Below are positions 11,365-21,536 of a DNA stretch of 64,000 nt, piece by piece. Source of the DNA: Anthracocystis setariae (lineage: Eukaryota > Basidiomycota > Ustilaginomycetes > Ustilaginales > Ustilaginaceae); the NCBI GenBank assembly GCA_928724745.1, contig CAKMXJ010000005.1, positions 806,001 to 870,000 of the forward strand, in the 5' to 3' direction. Below the pieces are notes generated by a model. The model ran no database searches. It saw only the letters and a program-made list of their open reading frames with translations, and was not told where the DNA came from. Each line of letters starts with the position of its first letter. Position 1 is the first letter of the stretch. Both the position numbers and the translations under genes were made by a program.

Positions 11365-12270
11365 TCAAGAGACCATCAAAGTGGGATTGTCGATGAAAAC
11401 ATTGACAAGCGGTTGAAATAGAGGAGCTCCGCGAGCAAAATCGTCTGCTTCGGCCCAAGCAAGCGCCTCTTCAGCACTGAAAGCGTTGCCCAGGAGAGAA
11501 GCTGTAGTAATGGGTGAGTCGCGGGAGGAGTTCGGAGCTGTCTGGTCCGCTTCTTGGAGCGCCTGAGCCAAGCTCTCTGCTTCAAGAAGTTTGTCAATAG
11601 ACACGGGAAGCGATCGACCTTGGGATTCGGCAGCAAGCTGGAAAAGCTGAAGTTGATGCTGACGGCTTGCAGCTTTGCGAAGGTAGCTGACCGGAACCCA
11701 GAACCAGCCGAGACACTTTGTGGGCTCCATGATGCGGGCTGTAGCGGTTGGCTGAGTTGGGTCGAACTTGACGCTTGCCTTCATGAATATGGTCACGTAG
11801 TGCTTGCCATCGCCTTGCTCTCCATGATCCTTGATATGCACCGAGTTTTGCGCAGTTACGAACTGTAGGGGTGTAGACGAGACATGGCGAGGTTGGGTTG
11901 CTATGATGCTTGCAACTGACGCCAATGTGGGGGCTGTAGGTTGCGCATTAGGCCTAGAGGATGCGCGCCGTTGCAAGTACGCTTGTGGGGGCGTCAACGA
12001 TAAGTACTGAGATGGTAACATTGTCTGCGGTCGCTCGAGGATGAGGCCAGTTTCTTCGTACACTTCTCGAGCTGCGCAGTCGTGGAAGGATTCGTGAAGC
12101 TCGAGGTGACCGCCTGGCAGAGCAAGTGTGCCTGCACCATCACTACCTGTGCGTTTGCCCACAAGAACGTGTCCTTTCTCGTTGATCACGAACACGGCTA
12201 CGCCGACGCGAGGGATGACCGTGGCATCCGAGATCGGCTGCGCCGAAGTTGAGGAAGCAGTCGCTGACAT
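11365..12270 (-). CDS. Nudix hydrolase, NUDT15/MTH2-like N-terminal half
   Basis: Predicted to hydrolyse a nucleoside diphosphate linked to another moiety; the substrate cannot be told from sequence. The ORF is 301 aa. A Nudix fold starts near residue 20 (RVGVAVFVINEKGHVLVGKR). The Nudix box near 52-75 is intact (G, five residues, E, seven residues, REVYEETGL), so the metal-binding Glu residues are present. The GAGTLALPGGHLE context resembles NUDT15-type sanitising or m7G-type hydrolases. The fold is interrupted by a Pro/Ser/Ala-rich loop of about 60 residues before HYVTIFMKASV. The last 100 residues are an extra Gln/Ala-rich tail ending near a hydrophobic LVNVFIDNPTLMV. It is divergent from the Skt5-like gene. 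Single exon, clear ATG. Confidence 0.85.
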   Translation of the reverse strand: MSATASSTSAQPISDATVIPRVGVAVFVINEKGHVLVGKRTGSDGAGTLALPGGHLELHESFHDCAAREVYEETGLILERPQTMLPSQYLSLTPPQAYLQRRASSRPNAQPTAPTLASVASIIATQPRHVSSTPLQFVTAQNSVHIKDHGEQGDGKHYVTIFMKASVKFDPTQPTATARIMEPTKCLGWFWVPVSYLRKAASRQHQLQLFQLAAESQGRSLPVSIDKLLEAESLAQALQEADQTAPNSSRDSPITTASLLGNAFSAEEALAWAEADDFARGAPLFQPLVNVFIDNPTLMVS

Positions 12271-13152
12271 GCTAGCGTCTCGGATGACGGCACCGAATGG
12301 ATGCGACCGTGATGGACAATGTCCAATTGCAGAAGCGCAATGCGGATCGAGTCAGATGTCGATCCAATCAGTCGACAACGTCAAATACAGTGCGGAAAGG
12401 TGTTGGGCAAAGCTGAGGTTTGAAGCAATCAGCATGTGGTACGTATACAGCTGTCTAGTTGTCTACTCCACTTATTCCGTCTACTTTCTTCCCTTGATTC
12501 TGCTGTTCTTGTTCTGTTTGAGCTAATCAACCGCGCGTCCTTTATCGCACGTATGCACACATACACGCGGTGAAGATGCGGATTGCAACTGCGTTCCGGT
12601 TCCGTAATCACAAGCGTGACCTGAACCATTGGCGATTCCCGCGGCAAGATATCAGTAGGCTACTGTAGTGGGGCACAGTACTGCGGAGTGGCTTCTGTTG
12701 TGCAATCTCCGCTCTGAGAATCGGGATCTAGTCATCTGTTAGCAGTGCACTGTTGTACTGACGGCGCTGTATGCCGGCTGTCCCTCTCGGTGTACCGGAA
12801 CGACGTAGAAGCCAAACAGGGTCCAGCTGGGCTGTGTCTACCGTTAATTTTCTGGCCGTGGTTTTTAGCCGATTTATATTTTTGATCCTTTTTGTGGCTG
12901 TGGAAAGGATGATGACGCTTTGATTGCTGTCACTCTTAATAATGTACTTCTCTCTTCTCTTCTGATTGGGGCGCAGCACAGGAAAGCGGCGTTGGTGCAT
13001 GTGTCGGTGAGCCGATGGAGCTGGTTTTGCCGCTGCAAGTTGGGACGTCCCCCACGCTGCAAAATGCGTCGGAAAATAATGACGTTGACGTTGCGGCCGT
13101 GCCATGCATCTATTCGGTGCAGGCAGCCAAGAGAACCAGAAAGAGAAAAAGA

Positions 13153-13200
<48 letters not shown>

Positions 13201-13638
13201 ACACGCGTACACAGTCCTATGGATGGGCCATGGTGAGATTCGGCCGCACTGTTGTACTCTCGCGTGCATTGTTTTCTTAGCAGGGTAGGTAGAGTGACAC
13301 TCTAAACCAAGCTGCGGCTCTTGCTTGACGCTTCGGAACAGCCGCATCGACGGATCGATGGCAACGACGAAAGGTCGCCTGGTGCCCCGTGTCGCTAACC
13401 GTCCAAGCCACACTTGTTTCCACCATCCACTCTGCTGTTTGGATCCATCTATATTCGCAGGGCCAAACTCATCGACTCCCCACGAAGCGGCCTTCCCGAC
13501 AATTATATATACTCGAGAGGACGGCATAATCCAGAGTAAGGGTTCGGACATTGCGATACATTAAAGAGATCGAATCAGAATCAAGCAACCGAGGGATCGG
13601 TAGTCCCGAATGCCATCGCAGCTCACATTTCCTTCGTC
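12271..13638. other. Divergent promoter region between Nudix and Skt5-like genes
   Basis: About 1.4 kb without a supported gene. It contains one TACTGTA motif (12661-12667), an AT-rich patch near 12850-12960 and a long GA microsatellite at 13151-13196. ORFs crossing the microsatellite on both strands (12728-13551) are low-complexity artefacts. Confidence 0.5.
13151..13196. repeat. (GA)n microsatellite
   Basis: Run of GA dinucleotides with one CA interruption, in the shared upstream region of two divergent genes. Similar CT/GA tracts occur at 33581-33623, 48792-48830 and 61501-61529, all outside coding sequence. Confidence 0.9.
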
Positions 13639-16026
13639 ATGACCGGATCTCCACCGCATCTGCCCATTCTGCCAACCGGCTTCGGCACCGACTCTTCCTA
13701 TCCACCCATCCCTGGCAGTACGCGAATTTCGGCATCTCAGCCGAACCCCTCATTGAGCTCTACACCGCCTTCCATCCAAGCATATCGCCCAGTGGCACCT
13801 CCCCTGCCTCCCTTACCTCCCGGAGCGCTCGAAAACGAGCAGCAGCGACTACGTCACGCATCTGCGTCGCATTCACGCACGCATTCTGCTTCTCATGCCG
13901 CTGGAGGTCTCGTACCCGGTCAGCTCGTCCATGCTCCTAAACCACCCCAACCGCAGCCTTCATCTGCGGCTCCATTCGTCGGTGGATTCGCACACCCTAG
14001 CCAGCAAGCGCCTGCTCCTTCCACTCTCCAACACAGACAGCCCCCACAGATATCTTCTCCCTCGAACGGTCGCATGCTGCCACAAGCACCTCCATCGCAT
14101 GCGCCACCTAACTCCATGCCTCAGTCGTCCAGTCACGCAAACGAGATGCAAGTCACGTTAATGCAAGGACATCTACCCACAGACACCGTTACGCGAGGAC
14201 CAAGTGCCAATGACACGTACGCCTCGAATGGAAATCCATGGTTGCCTCCAACGCAGTCTCAAGCTGCGCCGAACAGTCCACCAAGCTTGTCAGCTCCTTT
14301 ACCAGACATCAATTCTTTGGCCTCGCAGCACGACAGCGCGCGAGACGACAAGCAGCGCCTCGCCTGGGCCAAACAGATGATCCGGTACGTCGAACGCAAC
14401 TGCTCCGATGGCAGCAAGATCGCTGAGCCGACCCTCGTCAACATGATCGACGAAGCCATCATCATGATCTCACGCAACGCTTCGCTTCCGCGTCCAGATC
14501 CTGAGGCCCTCTATCTACGTGGTGACGTGCAGGCTTCAGGCGCATTCCCCACCTACTTTCCCAAAAACTTGAGGGAGGCTTTCAACGACTTTGAGCTCTC
14601 AGCCAGGATGGGATGGGCTGCCAGCTGGTTCCGAATTGGGCGCGACTATGAGGCCCTGGGCGATCTCGCTCGAGCAAGGGAAGCTTACGATCGAGGTGTT
14701 CGCGCAGGCGACGCTGGATGTATCTATCGCACGGGAATGGCGTACCTGCTAGGCCAGCTTGAGCTCCCCGTCAACCAAGCCAGAGCGATTGCGATGCTGC
14801 GCGATGCAGCTGACAAGGCCGACCTCGATACACCGCAGCCCGCTTACATCTACGGCATGCTGCTTGCTGGCGAGTACCCTCACGTCGATGTTGCTCTGTC
14901 ACTGCTCAAGCCTTCCGAACCATCAACTACGCTCGAAGCCGAAGCCCGTCATCGCATCCGCAAGGCTGCCTACCTCAACTTTGCCCCAGCGCAATACAAG
15001 TGCGGTTGGCTGTACGAGTACGCACAGCTAGGCTGCGCTTTCGACCCGCTCCTCAGCGTTCAGTACTACAGCTTGGCATCTCAGGGCGGCGAGGTCGAGG
15101 CAGACATGGCGCTGTCCAAGTGGTTCCTATGCGGCGCCGAGACGTACTTCCAAAAGAATGAGACTCTGGCGTATACGTTTGCAGACAAGGCGGCGCGCAA
15201 GGGACTTGCCACGGCGGAGTTTGCGCTCGGTTATTATCACGAAGTCGGGGTGGGGACGGAACGCGATATCGAGCTCGCGCGCACATGGTATATGAAAGCA
15301 GCGGCCAAAGACAACCCTGATGCAAAGGAAAGATTGCAAGCACTTCAGGGTTCAAAGACTTCGGGTCTGTCTCGTAACGACCACGAAGCCGTCATGGAAG
15401 ACAAGCTGGTTCGGAAGCGCACGCAGGCCAAGATGTTGTCCGATCGCGAAGGGCGTAGCCCGCTCTCTGCCGATCAAAACCACCATCACTTCGGCTCTTC
15501 GCCACACAAGCCTAGTGGTCCGATCGCAAGCAACGCTCCCAGCACTGGTAGCACCGCTCCTGGCGGCGGCAACCATCTCGAGTTGAGTCGAAAGAGAACC
15601 ATGAAAATGGTCGAAGAAACCGCAGCGGGCCGAAGAAGGCCTCAGTACAACTATGCTTCGCAGGCGCCTCATACCCTTGGTAGCCCTCAAACCCCCACGC
15701 GTCCGATGGTGTCCCAACCTACAAATGAACGGGTTCCTTCCAGCATGTATTCCTCGCAACCACCAACAAGCTCCGAACGACCTGGACAAGGACCTGGAAC
15801 AGGCTATACCCACCAGCCCACGAATGCCGGCTCAGCAGCGTCGTTTAACAGTGCTGCGTCGGCGAAGAACGCTGCCTCGTCGCCCGTCAATGCTTCGAGC
15901 AATACCACGACTGCCACATCGAACGCAAGTGCGGAGAACACGGGTAAAAGAATCTCGTACAGCACGTTTGCCGAGATGGGTTTTGCGCCCAAGAAGCAGA
16001 AACGCGAGGAATGTGTTATCTGTTGA
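13639..16026 (+). CDS. Skt5/Chs4-like chitin synthase activator with Sel1 repeats and CaaX end
   Basis: Probable activator and localiser of a class IV-type chitin synthase (yeast Skt5/Chs4 family), 795 aa. The N-terminal 230 residues are Pro/Ser/Gln-rich and disordered. Sel1-like repeats occupy roughly 245-565: examples are AFNDFELSARMGWAASWFRI, AREAYDRGVRAGDAGCIYRT, PLLSVQYYSLASQGGEVEAD and ELARTWYMKAAAKDNPDAKE. The tail is again low complexity and basic (KRTMKMVEE, PKKQKREE). The last four residues, CVIC, form a CaaX prenylation box, which yeast Skt5 also carries. Membrane anchoring at growth and septation sites is inferred from that family. The ATG at 13639 follows a TTCGTC context. The 3' end converges with ATP10 at 157 nt. 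The family is confident. Which of several fungal paralogues this is cannot be told. Confidence 0.87.
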   Translation: MTGSPPHLPILPTGFGTDSSYPPIPGSTRISASQPNPSLSSTPPSIQAYRPVAPPLPPLPPGALENEQQRLRHASASHSRTHSASHAAGGLVPGQLVHAPKPPQPQPSSAAPFVGGFAHPSQQAPAPSTLQHRQPPQISSPSNGRMLPQAPPSHAPPNSMPQSSSHANEMQVTLMQGHLPTDTVTRGPSANDTYASNGNPWLPPTQSQAAPNSPPSLSAPLPDINSLASQHDSARDDKQRLAWAKQMIRYVERNCSDGSKIAEPTLVNMIDEAIIMISRNASLPRPDPEALYLRGDVQASGAFPTYFPKNLREAFNDFELSARMGWAASWFRIGRDYEALGDLARAREAYDRGVRAGDAGCIYRTGMAYLLGQLELPVNQARAIAMLRDAADKADLDTPQPAYIYGMLLAGEYPHVDVALSLLKPSEPSTTLEAEARHRIRKAAYLNFAPAQYKCGWLYEYAQLGCAFDPLLSVQYYSLASQGGEVEADMALSKWFLCGAETYFQKNETLAYTFADKAARKGLATAEFALGYYHEVGVGTERDIELARTWYMKAAAKDNPDAKERLQALQGSKTSGLSRNDHEAVMEDKLVRKRTQAKMLSDREGRSPLSADQNHHHFGSSPHKPSGPIASNAPSTGSTAPGGGNHLELSRKRTMKMVEETAAGRRRPQYNYASQAPHTLGSPQTPTRPMVSQPTNERVPSSMYSSQPPTSSERPGQGPGTGYTHQPTNAGSAASFNSAASAKNAASSPVNASSNTTTATSNASAENTGKRISYSTFAEMGFAPKKQKREECVIC

Positions 16027-16183
16027 AAGAGCGTTGCCATCGCTCTGTATACCATGATCTGGACGCTACAGCTTTCTATACCAATTCCAATCGAAGACGA
16101 TGTTTGCTGTTGGGCAAGATATATAGCCTGGGAAGAGAACATTGAAACTTTGTTGCGCTGTGCAGTATGGAGCGAGGGACACT

Positions 16184-17143
16184 TTACTTTTTCTTGGGTT
16201 TTGGCTGTTCTGTGGAGGCTCTATCTAGCAGTACGCCTGTGCAAGTTTTGAGGGCTGCCTTCTCAGCGTCTTCGGCGAAAGCGCAGGAAGCCCATCTGAT
16301 CTTGCCTTGTGGGTCTATGAGGTAGGTGTAGCCGACGTGTTTGTTGTGGTAGCCGATGGCGTCTTGTTCGAGTTCGATGTTTTGATTTGAGAGGAGATAA
16401 GTTGGATGGAGTTGGGGATGAATTTGGGATCTTAGGGAGCTGAGGAAGAGGGTGACGAGGTAAGACTTGAGAGGGTTTGTTTGAAGGTTGATTTGGATGA
16501 GTTGAAATTTGGGATGGTTGGCAAATGTCGAGAGGGTGTCTTGGTAGGTTGATTTTGTGTGTTCCTCGCTGATTTTGGAGCCGAGGAGGGCTAGGATGGT
16601 GACTTTGTTGCGGAGGAGGTCGACGGTGTTGACTTTGATTTTGTCGCTGAGACGGGTGCCGACGATTTTGGGGAACCAAAGTGCTCGGTCGGGTTTGATG
16701 AGGGTGTTGGGTGCACGCCAAGTTTTCCCGCCATGCGATCGGATAGCGTGGAAGTCGTGGAAGTAACCTCGTGTGGCTTCCTTAACGATGGCTTTACGAG
16801 TGGCCATACGATGTTCCTGAGAGATAAGACGTTCGCGTGTTTCAGCCCAGGTAGCCGCCGACGCCGACGGGGGCGAGGATACCCCCAAGGCCATCGATAG
16901 GTACGGTAATGGCATCGCATTCAATTCTTCTGGGTTGGATGAGCTTTCTCGCACAAGTGGTTTCGATGCAGCCGGCACCGATGATGGCGATGAAAAAGGA
17001 GCGCTCGAAAGCTCGTCTTTGGATGATGCGCGACCGTCTTTGTTCAGAACGATGCGCGAGGTGGAGAATGCCCGAGCAATCGGAAGCGTGACAGTAACGG
17101 CAAAACCCGCTCGAGAAGCAGGAACTAGAGAAGAGCGCAACAT
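16184..17143 (-). CDS. ATP10: Mitochondrial ATP synthase assembly factor ATP10
   Basis: Assembly factor for the Fo sector of mitochondrial F1Fo-ATP synthase (partner of subunit 6), predicted at the matrix side of the inner membrane. The ORF is 319 aa. The N-terminus is Arg/Ser-rich without acids (MLRSSLVPASRAGF, then AFSTSRIVLNK), a typical mitochondrial presequence with a likely processing site near AFSTSR. The body carries ATP10 family features: ATRGYFHDFHAIRSHGGKTW, a thioredoxin-like central part (NKVTILALLGSKISEEHT) and the hallmark HVGYTYLIDPQGKIRWASC near residues 265-283. It ends in a basic PKPKKK tail. Single exon, convergent with the Skt5-like gene. Confidence 0.9.
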   Translation of the reverse strand: MLRSSLVPASRAGFAVTVTLPIARAFSTSRIVLNKDGRASSKDELSSAPFSSPSSVPAASKPLVRESSSNPEELNAMPLPYLSMALGVSSPPSASAATWAETRERLISQEHRMATRKAIVKEATRGYFHDFHAIRSHGGKTWRAPNTLIKPDRALWFPKIVGTRLSDKIKVNTVDLLRNKVTILALLGSKISEEHTKSTYQDTLSTFANHPKFQLIQINLQTNPLKSYLVTLFLSSLRSQIHPQLHPTYLLSNQNIELEQDAIGYHNKHVGYTYLIDPQGKIRWASCAFAEDAEKAALKTCTGVLLDRASTEQPKPKKK

Positions 17144-17466
17144 CTTGTGCAGCTGCCGTCAGCGGTGCGGATACAGGATCAAGATTGAGTGAGGAGATGT
17201 AGAGGAATGAGAGACAAACATGCGGAGAAGGTCGAGTTCGTGATTCAACTTTGATCCAAAATTTCCATTTCTTCTTTCCGACTCCCGAACCCAACACCAC
17301 ACTCAACTCAGTCCGCAATCACCCTAACACTGTACTTGTTCTCAGCAACCTCACCCATCATTAGCAACACAACAAAAGATACACTCAAACTCGTACATTG
17401 GGGTATGAAATACACAGCTACATCAACGAGACCGACGATCACAAGCAACCTGACTGTGCTGCAACC
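17144..17466. other. Spacer between the ATP10 start and the next gene's stop
   Basis: 323 nt containing the ATP10 promoter and leader and the 3' UTR of the membrane protein gene. No coding or RNA feature is supported. Confidence 0.5.
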
Positions 17467-20400
17467 TCAAACCTCCTGCATCGGCGGCATTTCAACCGAC
17501 CCCGTCCCCGCCGTCCCACTCGTCATGCCCAATCCACCCAACCCCCCACTGAACCCATCTTTGAAACTACCACTTCGACTACTCTTCCTACTCCCACTCG
17601 CTAACGAGCTATTATTGCTGCTCAGACTCGCTGACCTCGCCCTCTGCGCCATCCCCCTCGGTGCCGGCTCCGGCTGCATCTGAGGATCCGGCTGCCTCCT
17701 CTCCCTAATCCTACTCCCGGCTAACGAAGAACTGATTGAACCGCTATCCGACGCCGCAAAACGCGTCGAAGAACGTCGCCGCGCCGTCTTGTCCAGCGAA
17801 CTACTGGCACCACTGGCACTGCGCATGATGCTGCTCCTCGACCCCGTGCGCGCGCGCGATTTGGCCACGGGCGGATTCGTTTGCAACAAGTCGCGCTTGC
17901 CGAGCGACGCGCTCGCTTTCGAGTCGGTTTCCGACCGCATCCGCCGCCTGAGCGAGTCGGAAGACTGGCTCGAATCTAGCGAGATCGCCGAGTCTCGGTC
18001 CATGTCGGCGTGAATCTTGTCGACAACATCGCCATATTGCCACGTGGCATCAAGCGAGGTGGCGGCGGGCGCCGACTTGAGCTGGGAGATACCCAACCCG
18101 CCACGGTACGACGGTTTAGGCTTACTAACCCGGTCCGAGCTCTGATTCGAGTCGATGCGCGTCATGACGGGTGCTGATCGGTACATGTCGGCACTGCTGC
18201 GAGGGACGTCTTCGCTTCCGGCTTCCGCGACGTAGTCTTCTTCCTCCTCCTCCTCGCGGTCCAAGTCGGGTGAATGCGGGACCAGCTCGATCCCAGCACT
18301 TTCCTTAAAAACATCCCCGCCTGCTGCTGTGCCTGCTGAAGATCCTCGTCGCAGCCCAGCGCGCAGGTTGGTCAGACTCACCCTCTTGCCTACCGTCCCA
18401 CCTAGGCTGCTAAGTCGATCCGGAACGCCCGCACTCGAAGGTGAGTCGCCATTGAAATCTCTAAACTCACTCACCGAGTTGGCAAGCGGAGAGCTTGTTG
18501 CCGCACTGGCAGCCGAGGCCGCAGCTCTTCTCCGCTCTGCTCTGCTCAGAATGACACTGGACGCCTCGGTGAGCATGGATGCATCCTCGCTGGCTCTCCT
18601 CCTCTGCGCCATACGTGCCGCCATGACGGCACTTATAGAATCCGCCGACGGCAACGCAGCGCCAAAGATTCCCCCCAGCGGCGTGCTCGTGCCCGTCGGC
18701 GTTGGACTCATCGGCGTGGGACTAGCCGCTGCAGCCTCACTGCCCCGAGGCGAGATGGTCCTGCGGCCCTTCTCTGTATCTACACTGAGCTGCGGCGCGA
18801 TCTGCATCTCCTCTTTCGTGCTCGCCGTCAGCGGCTCAGAAGGCATCTGCTTGCGCGTCTCCGCGGGAGTGGCAGCCTGGGCAGCGGGGAGCGGTGTTTC
18901 AGCTGCCGCCTCGTGTTGCAGTTGCACATCGGTTTTGCCCACATTGCCAGGCAAGTTTGCAGGCAACGGCGTATGGAGAGTGGTGTGGTTGTTGAGCGCC
19001 AAGCCGAGTGCGGCTGCTCGTTGCAGCCTCGCCCTGCGCTTGCGCCAGTCCCAATCGCGGCCCGCTGCGGCTGTGGATTGGGTAAAGCGTTCGAACCAGA
19101 ATTCGTGCGCATCCAGCACTTCTGAATCGGCTGGCAAGGCTGCTGGATCGGACGTTTTGAAGGCGGCAAAGCGTGCGGCGGTCTCGAGCCGTTCTCGTGC
19201 ACGGATGTGAGTTTCGAGGTGCTCGCGCCAATCCGGTTCGATTAGCTTGACGCTTCGCTCTTTTGGCTGAGGCGAAGACGAGGGCTGGTAAGGTGGAGGT
19301 GCGGACGAGTCGAGCACATTCGGGTTTGACTGCCAGAGTTGGCTCTGCTGCTGCTGCTGTGCTATGGCTGCTGGGTCGGCGTATGGGCCGAGGTGGATGG
19401 GGAGCGAGGGACGACGGTGCCTGAGGCTGTACGAGATATCTATATCGCGCAGAGAGGCAGTGCGAAACGATTGTGGCTGCCGCTTGAGGATGGATGGTGC
19501 ACGGGAGCTGGTGGAAAAGGTGCTGGAAGTGGGAGAAGGGCAGACCGCGTCATCGTTGAATGCGGTCGATTCGACTGGACATCTATCGGAAGCGATAGAG
19601 GCTTCGGATGCCATGTTGGAGGACAGAAGCTCAAGCTGATCACTCGAACCAGCTGATTGAGATTCATCGAGCCACGATTCGGTGTGTTGCGCGCTGGGAC
19701 GAAGTGGCTTGGCGTCGGAAGCTGCATCTGTGCTGCTGATACTGGAAGAACTGTTGCGCTTGTTGGCACGTCTGCCCAAGGGAGACTTGGATTCTGCACG
19801 GGTACGAGCCACGTTCAAAGGCGAACGACTTGGACTAGCGGAGTGGTGCCTCCTGCCAGCATCAGCAACCAGAAGACCACCGCTCTGCTTACGTCTTCTG
19901 GTAGAGCCCAGAAGTGGTGAGCCTGCAGGAGAAGCGACCTTGTTGGTTGGCGGAGTAGAATTGACGACAGGAACTGGAACAGGAGCAGCCGCAGCCGCAG
20001 CCGCAGCCGCAGGGGTTGGGCTGCCCGAGGTGGGAGTAGTGGATGCAGGTGCGGGCCAGAATGAGCGTTTGGTTGTGAGCTCCAAATCGACCTGGATCGG
20101 ATTGTCGGAGAGGGTACTTGTGGGATCGGAGGAAGTGATGCGAACGATGCTGGAGCGTTTGGTCAAACCATGCTCTCTGCCGAGTACCCTACGTAAGACT
20201 TGCCTCTCCCTGGAATTGGACAAGAAACCAGCGGTATGACTGGATTCCTCCTCGTCCTCGTATTCGTCGCTGTCGAGTGCATCGTCGAGACGATGGATGG
20301 CGGAATCGTTGGCTAGCAAGGTTGAGAGCTGCCATAGCGGCTTGGCTTGGGTACGGGTGGAGTTGGAGTAAAAGTGGACGAGGACGAAGAGCGTAACTAC

Positions 20401-20574
20401 GACGAAAGCGATGCAAAGGAAAGCATCAGTCCAGGTTGCTGTGGCCCGAGCCCATATATGACGGCCATACTTGATACCGAATGGGGTCTTTTTGAGGAAG
20501 GGTGATGCCATCGCTGGACTGGATGCATCAACAATCAGTGGATTGACAGCAAAAGCGCTCGATGATGCCTGCAT
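17467..20574 (-). CDS. Large disordered protein with one N-terminal membrane span
   Basis: Function not recognised. The ORF is 1035 aa. Residues about 51-69 (AFLCIAFVVVTLFVLVHFY) form a single hydrophobic span, preceded by a basic segment (KKTPFGIKYGRHIWARA), which suggests a cytosolic N-terminus or signal anchor. The rest is dominated by Ser, Ala, Pro and Arg with a poly-Ala patch, many SxxS and RRxS stretches and acidic clusters (DREEEEEEDY). The only compact-looking part is near 440-520 (IEPDWREHLETHIRARERLE, AHEFWFERFTQSTAAAGRDW), rich in Trp and charged residues, and could be a short conserved domain. Codon use is consistent along the frame, so the ORF is credible despite its low complexity. 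Divergent from FIP1 across 962 nt. It may be a lineage-specific membrane scaffold, which is inference only. Confidence 0.7.
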   Translation of the reverse strand: MQASSSAFAVNPLIVDASSPAMASPFLKKTPFGIKYGRHIWARATATWTDAFLCIAFVVVTLFVLVHFYSNSTRTQAKPLWQLSTLLANDSAIHRLDDALDSDEYEDEEESSHTAGFLSNSRERQVLRRVLGREHGLTKRSSIVRITSSDPTSTLSDNPIQVDLELTTKRSFWPAPASTTPTSGSPTPAAAAAAAAAPVPVPVVNSTPPTNKVASPAGSPLLGSTRRRKQSGGLLVADAGRRHHSASPSRSPLNVARTRAESKSPLGRRANKRNSSSSISSTDAASDAKPLRPSAQHTESWLDESQSAGSSDQLELLSSNMASEASIASDRCPVESTAFNDDAVCPSPTSSTFSTSSRAPSILKRQPQSFRTASLRDIDISYSLRHRRPSLPIHLGPYADPAAIAQQQQQSQLWQSNPNVLDSSAPPPYQPSSSPQPKERSVKLIEPDWREHLETHIRARERLETAARFAAFKTSDPAALPADSEVLDAHEFWFERFTQSTAAAGRDWDWRKRRARLQRAAALGLALNNHTTLHTPLPANLPGNVGKTDVQLQHEAAAETPLPAAQAATPAETRKQMPSEPLTASTKEEMQIAPQLSVDTEKGRRTISPRGSEAAAASPTPMSPTPTGTSTPLGGIFGAALPSADSISAVMAARMAQRRRASEDASMLTEASSVILSRAERRRAAASAASAATSSPLANSVSEFRDFNGDSPSSAGVPDRLSSLGGTVGKRVSLTNLRAGLRRGSSAGTAAGGDVFKESAGIELVPHSPDLDREEEEEEDYVAEAGSEDVPRSSADMYRSAPVMTRIDSNQSSDRVSKPKPSYRGGLGISQLKSAPAATSLDATWQYGDVVDKIHADMDRDSAISLDSSQSSDSLRRRMRSETDSKASASLGKRDLLQTNPPVAKSRARTGSRSSIMRSASGASSSLDKTARRRSSTRFAASDSGSISSSLAGSRIRERRQPDPQMQPEPAPRGMAQRARSASLSSNNSSLASGSRKSSRSGSFKDGFSGGLGGLGMTSGTAGTGSVEMPPMQEV

Positions 20575-21536
20575 GTTTGGCAGGATCGTATGCTAGTGTC
20601 TAGAGGAGAGACAGAGAGAGCTTGCGATGTTGAACGAGATCGGTGCCCACGAAGGGCTGAAGAAGCTTGGAACTCTACGAGCGCATGACGGATGCAAGTG
20701 TGCGGTTGGCGTCGACGAGATGGATGGATGAATCAATCGATGGATGGATGGAAGTGATACGAGGTGGGGGCCATGAACAAACGTTGATGGAATGGAAAGG
20801 GATGGTTTGAATGTGAATGCAGGCGGATGCAACAACGAAGCGAGCGGTTCGGGTCAGTCACAGTGAGCTGTGGAGAAGAGCCAACCGAGCAAAGCCAAGG
20901 CGAGGCGGCATTTCAGCTGAGAGCCAAAGTCAACAATGTGAATGCTCAGACGATCCTTCCGTTTCCTCCGCCTCTGAGCAGCCACGTTCGAGCCAAACAA
21001 GTGCGGAGCGTGCCGAACGCACAAAAGCTGCAGAGTCGCATGTACCGCATGAGCCGTATCAGCCCACAATGATCCACTCTCTCAGCCCATCTCGGTACAG
21101 TACAGGACAGTACAATTACACTCTATTTCACGCTCAAAAAAAGAAAAAGAAAAAAAAAAAAAAAAGTCATTTCATGTCCGCCCGCCGCCGTCGCCGCCTC
21201 CTCCATCAATCCTTTTTTGAATTTGAATTTTGGATTCTACAAATTGTTAGGTTGTGTGCTAGCAACACTTTCGATTGATCTCCCGATGAGTTGCGTGTCT
21301 CGTGAGATGCAGATCCATGCAAAAGTGGAAGGAAAGGGACGAACGCCGAAAATGTGATTGTTTCGTCTCGACTCGCGGACCACCTTTCATCCAACACCAT
21401 TGCCAACCCTCGACTTTCGTGCCTCTCAACGGTCTTCCTTCGCACCTCTTGTCCAGCTTATCGCTCAGGCGCATACATCACCCCTCACCTCTCAAGCGTA
21501 TACATCCTTCACTCACAACATCCCAACCTAGCAATC
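20575..21536. other. Divergent promoter region between membrane protein and FIP1
   Basis: No supported gene. It holds GGAT/CGAT-type short tandem repeats near 20720-20760, a TACAGTA motif at 21096-21102, an A-rich tract near 21136-21167 and a pyrimidine-rich leader before the FIP1 ATG at 21537. Confidence 0.5.

Noticed and set aside
12728..13551. ORFs crossing the GA microsatellite on both strands
   Set aside because: Translations are Ser/Leu or Arg/Glu runs from the repeat; no conserved part outside it.
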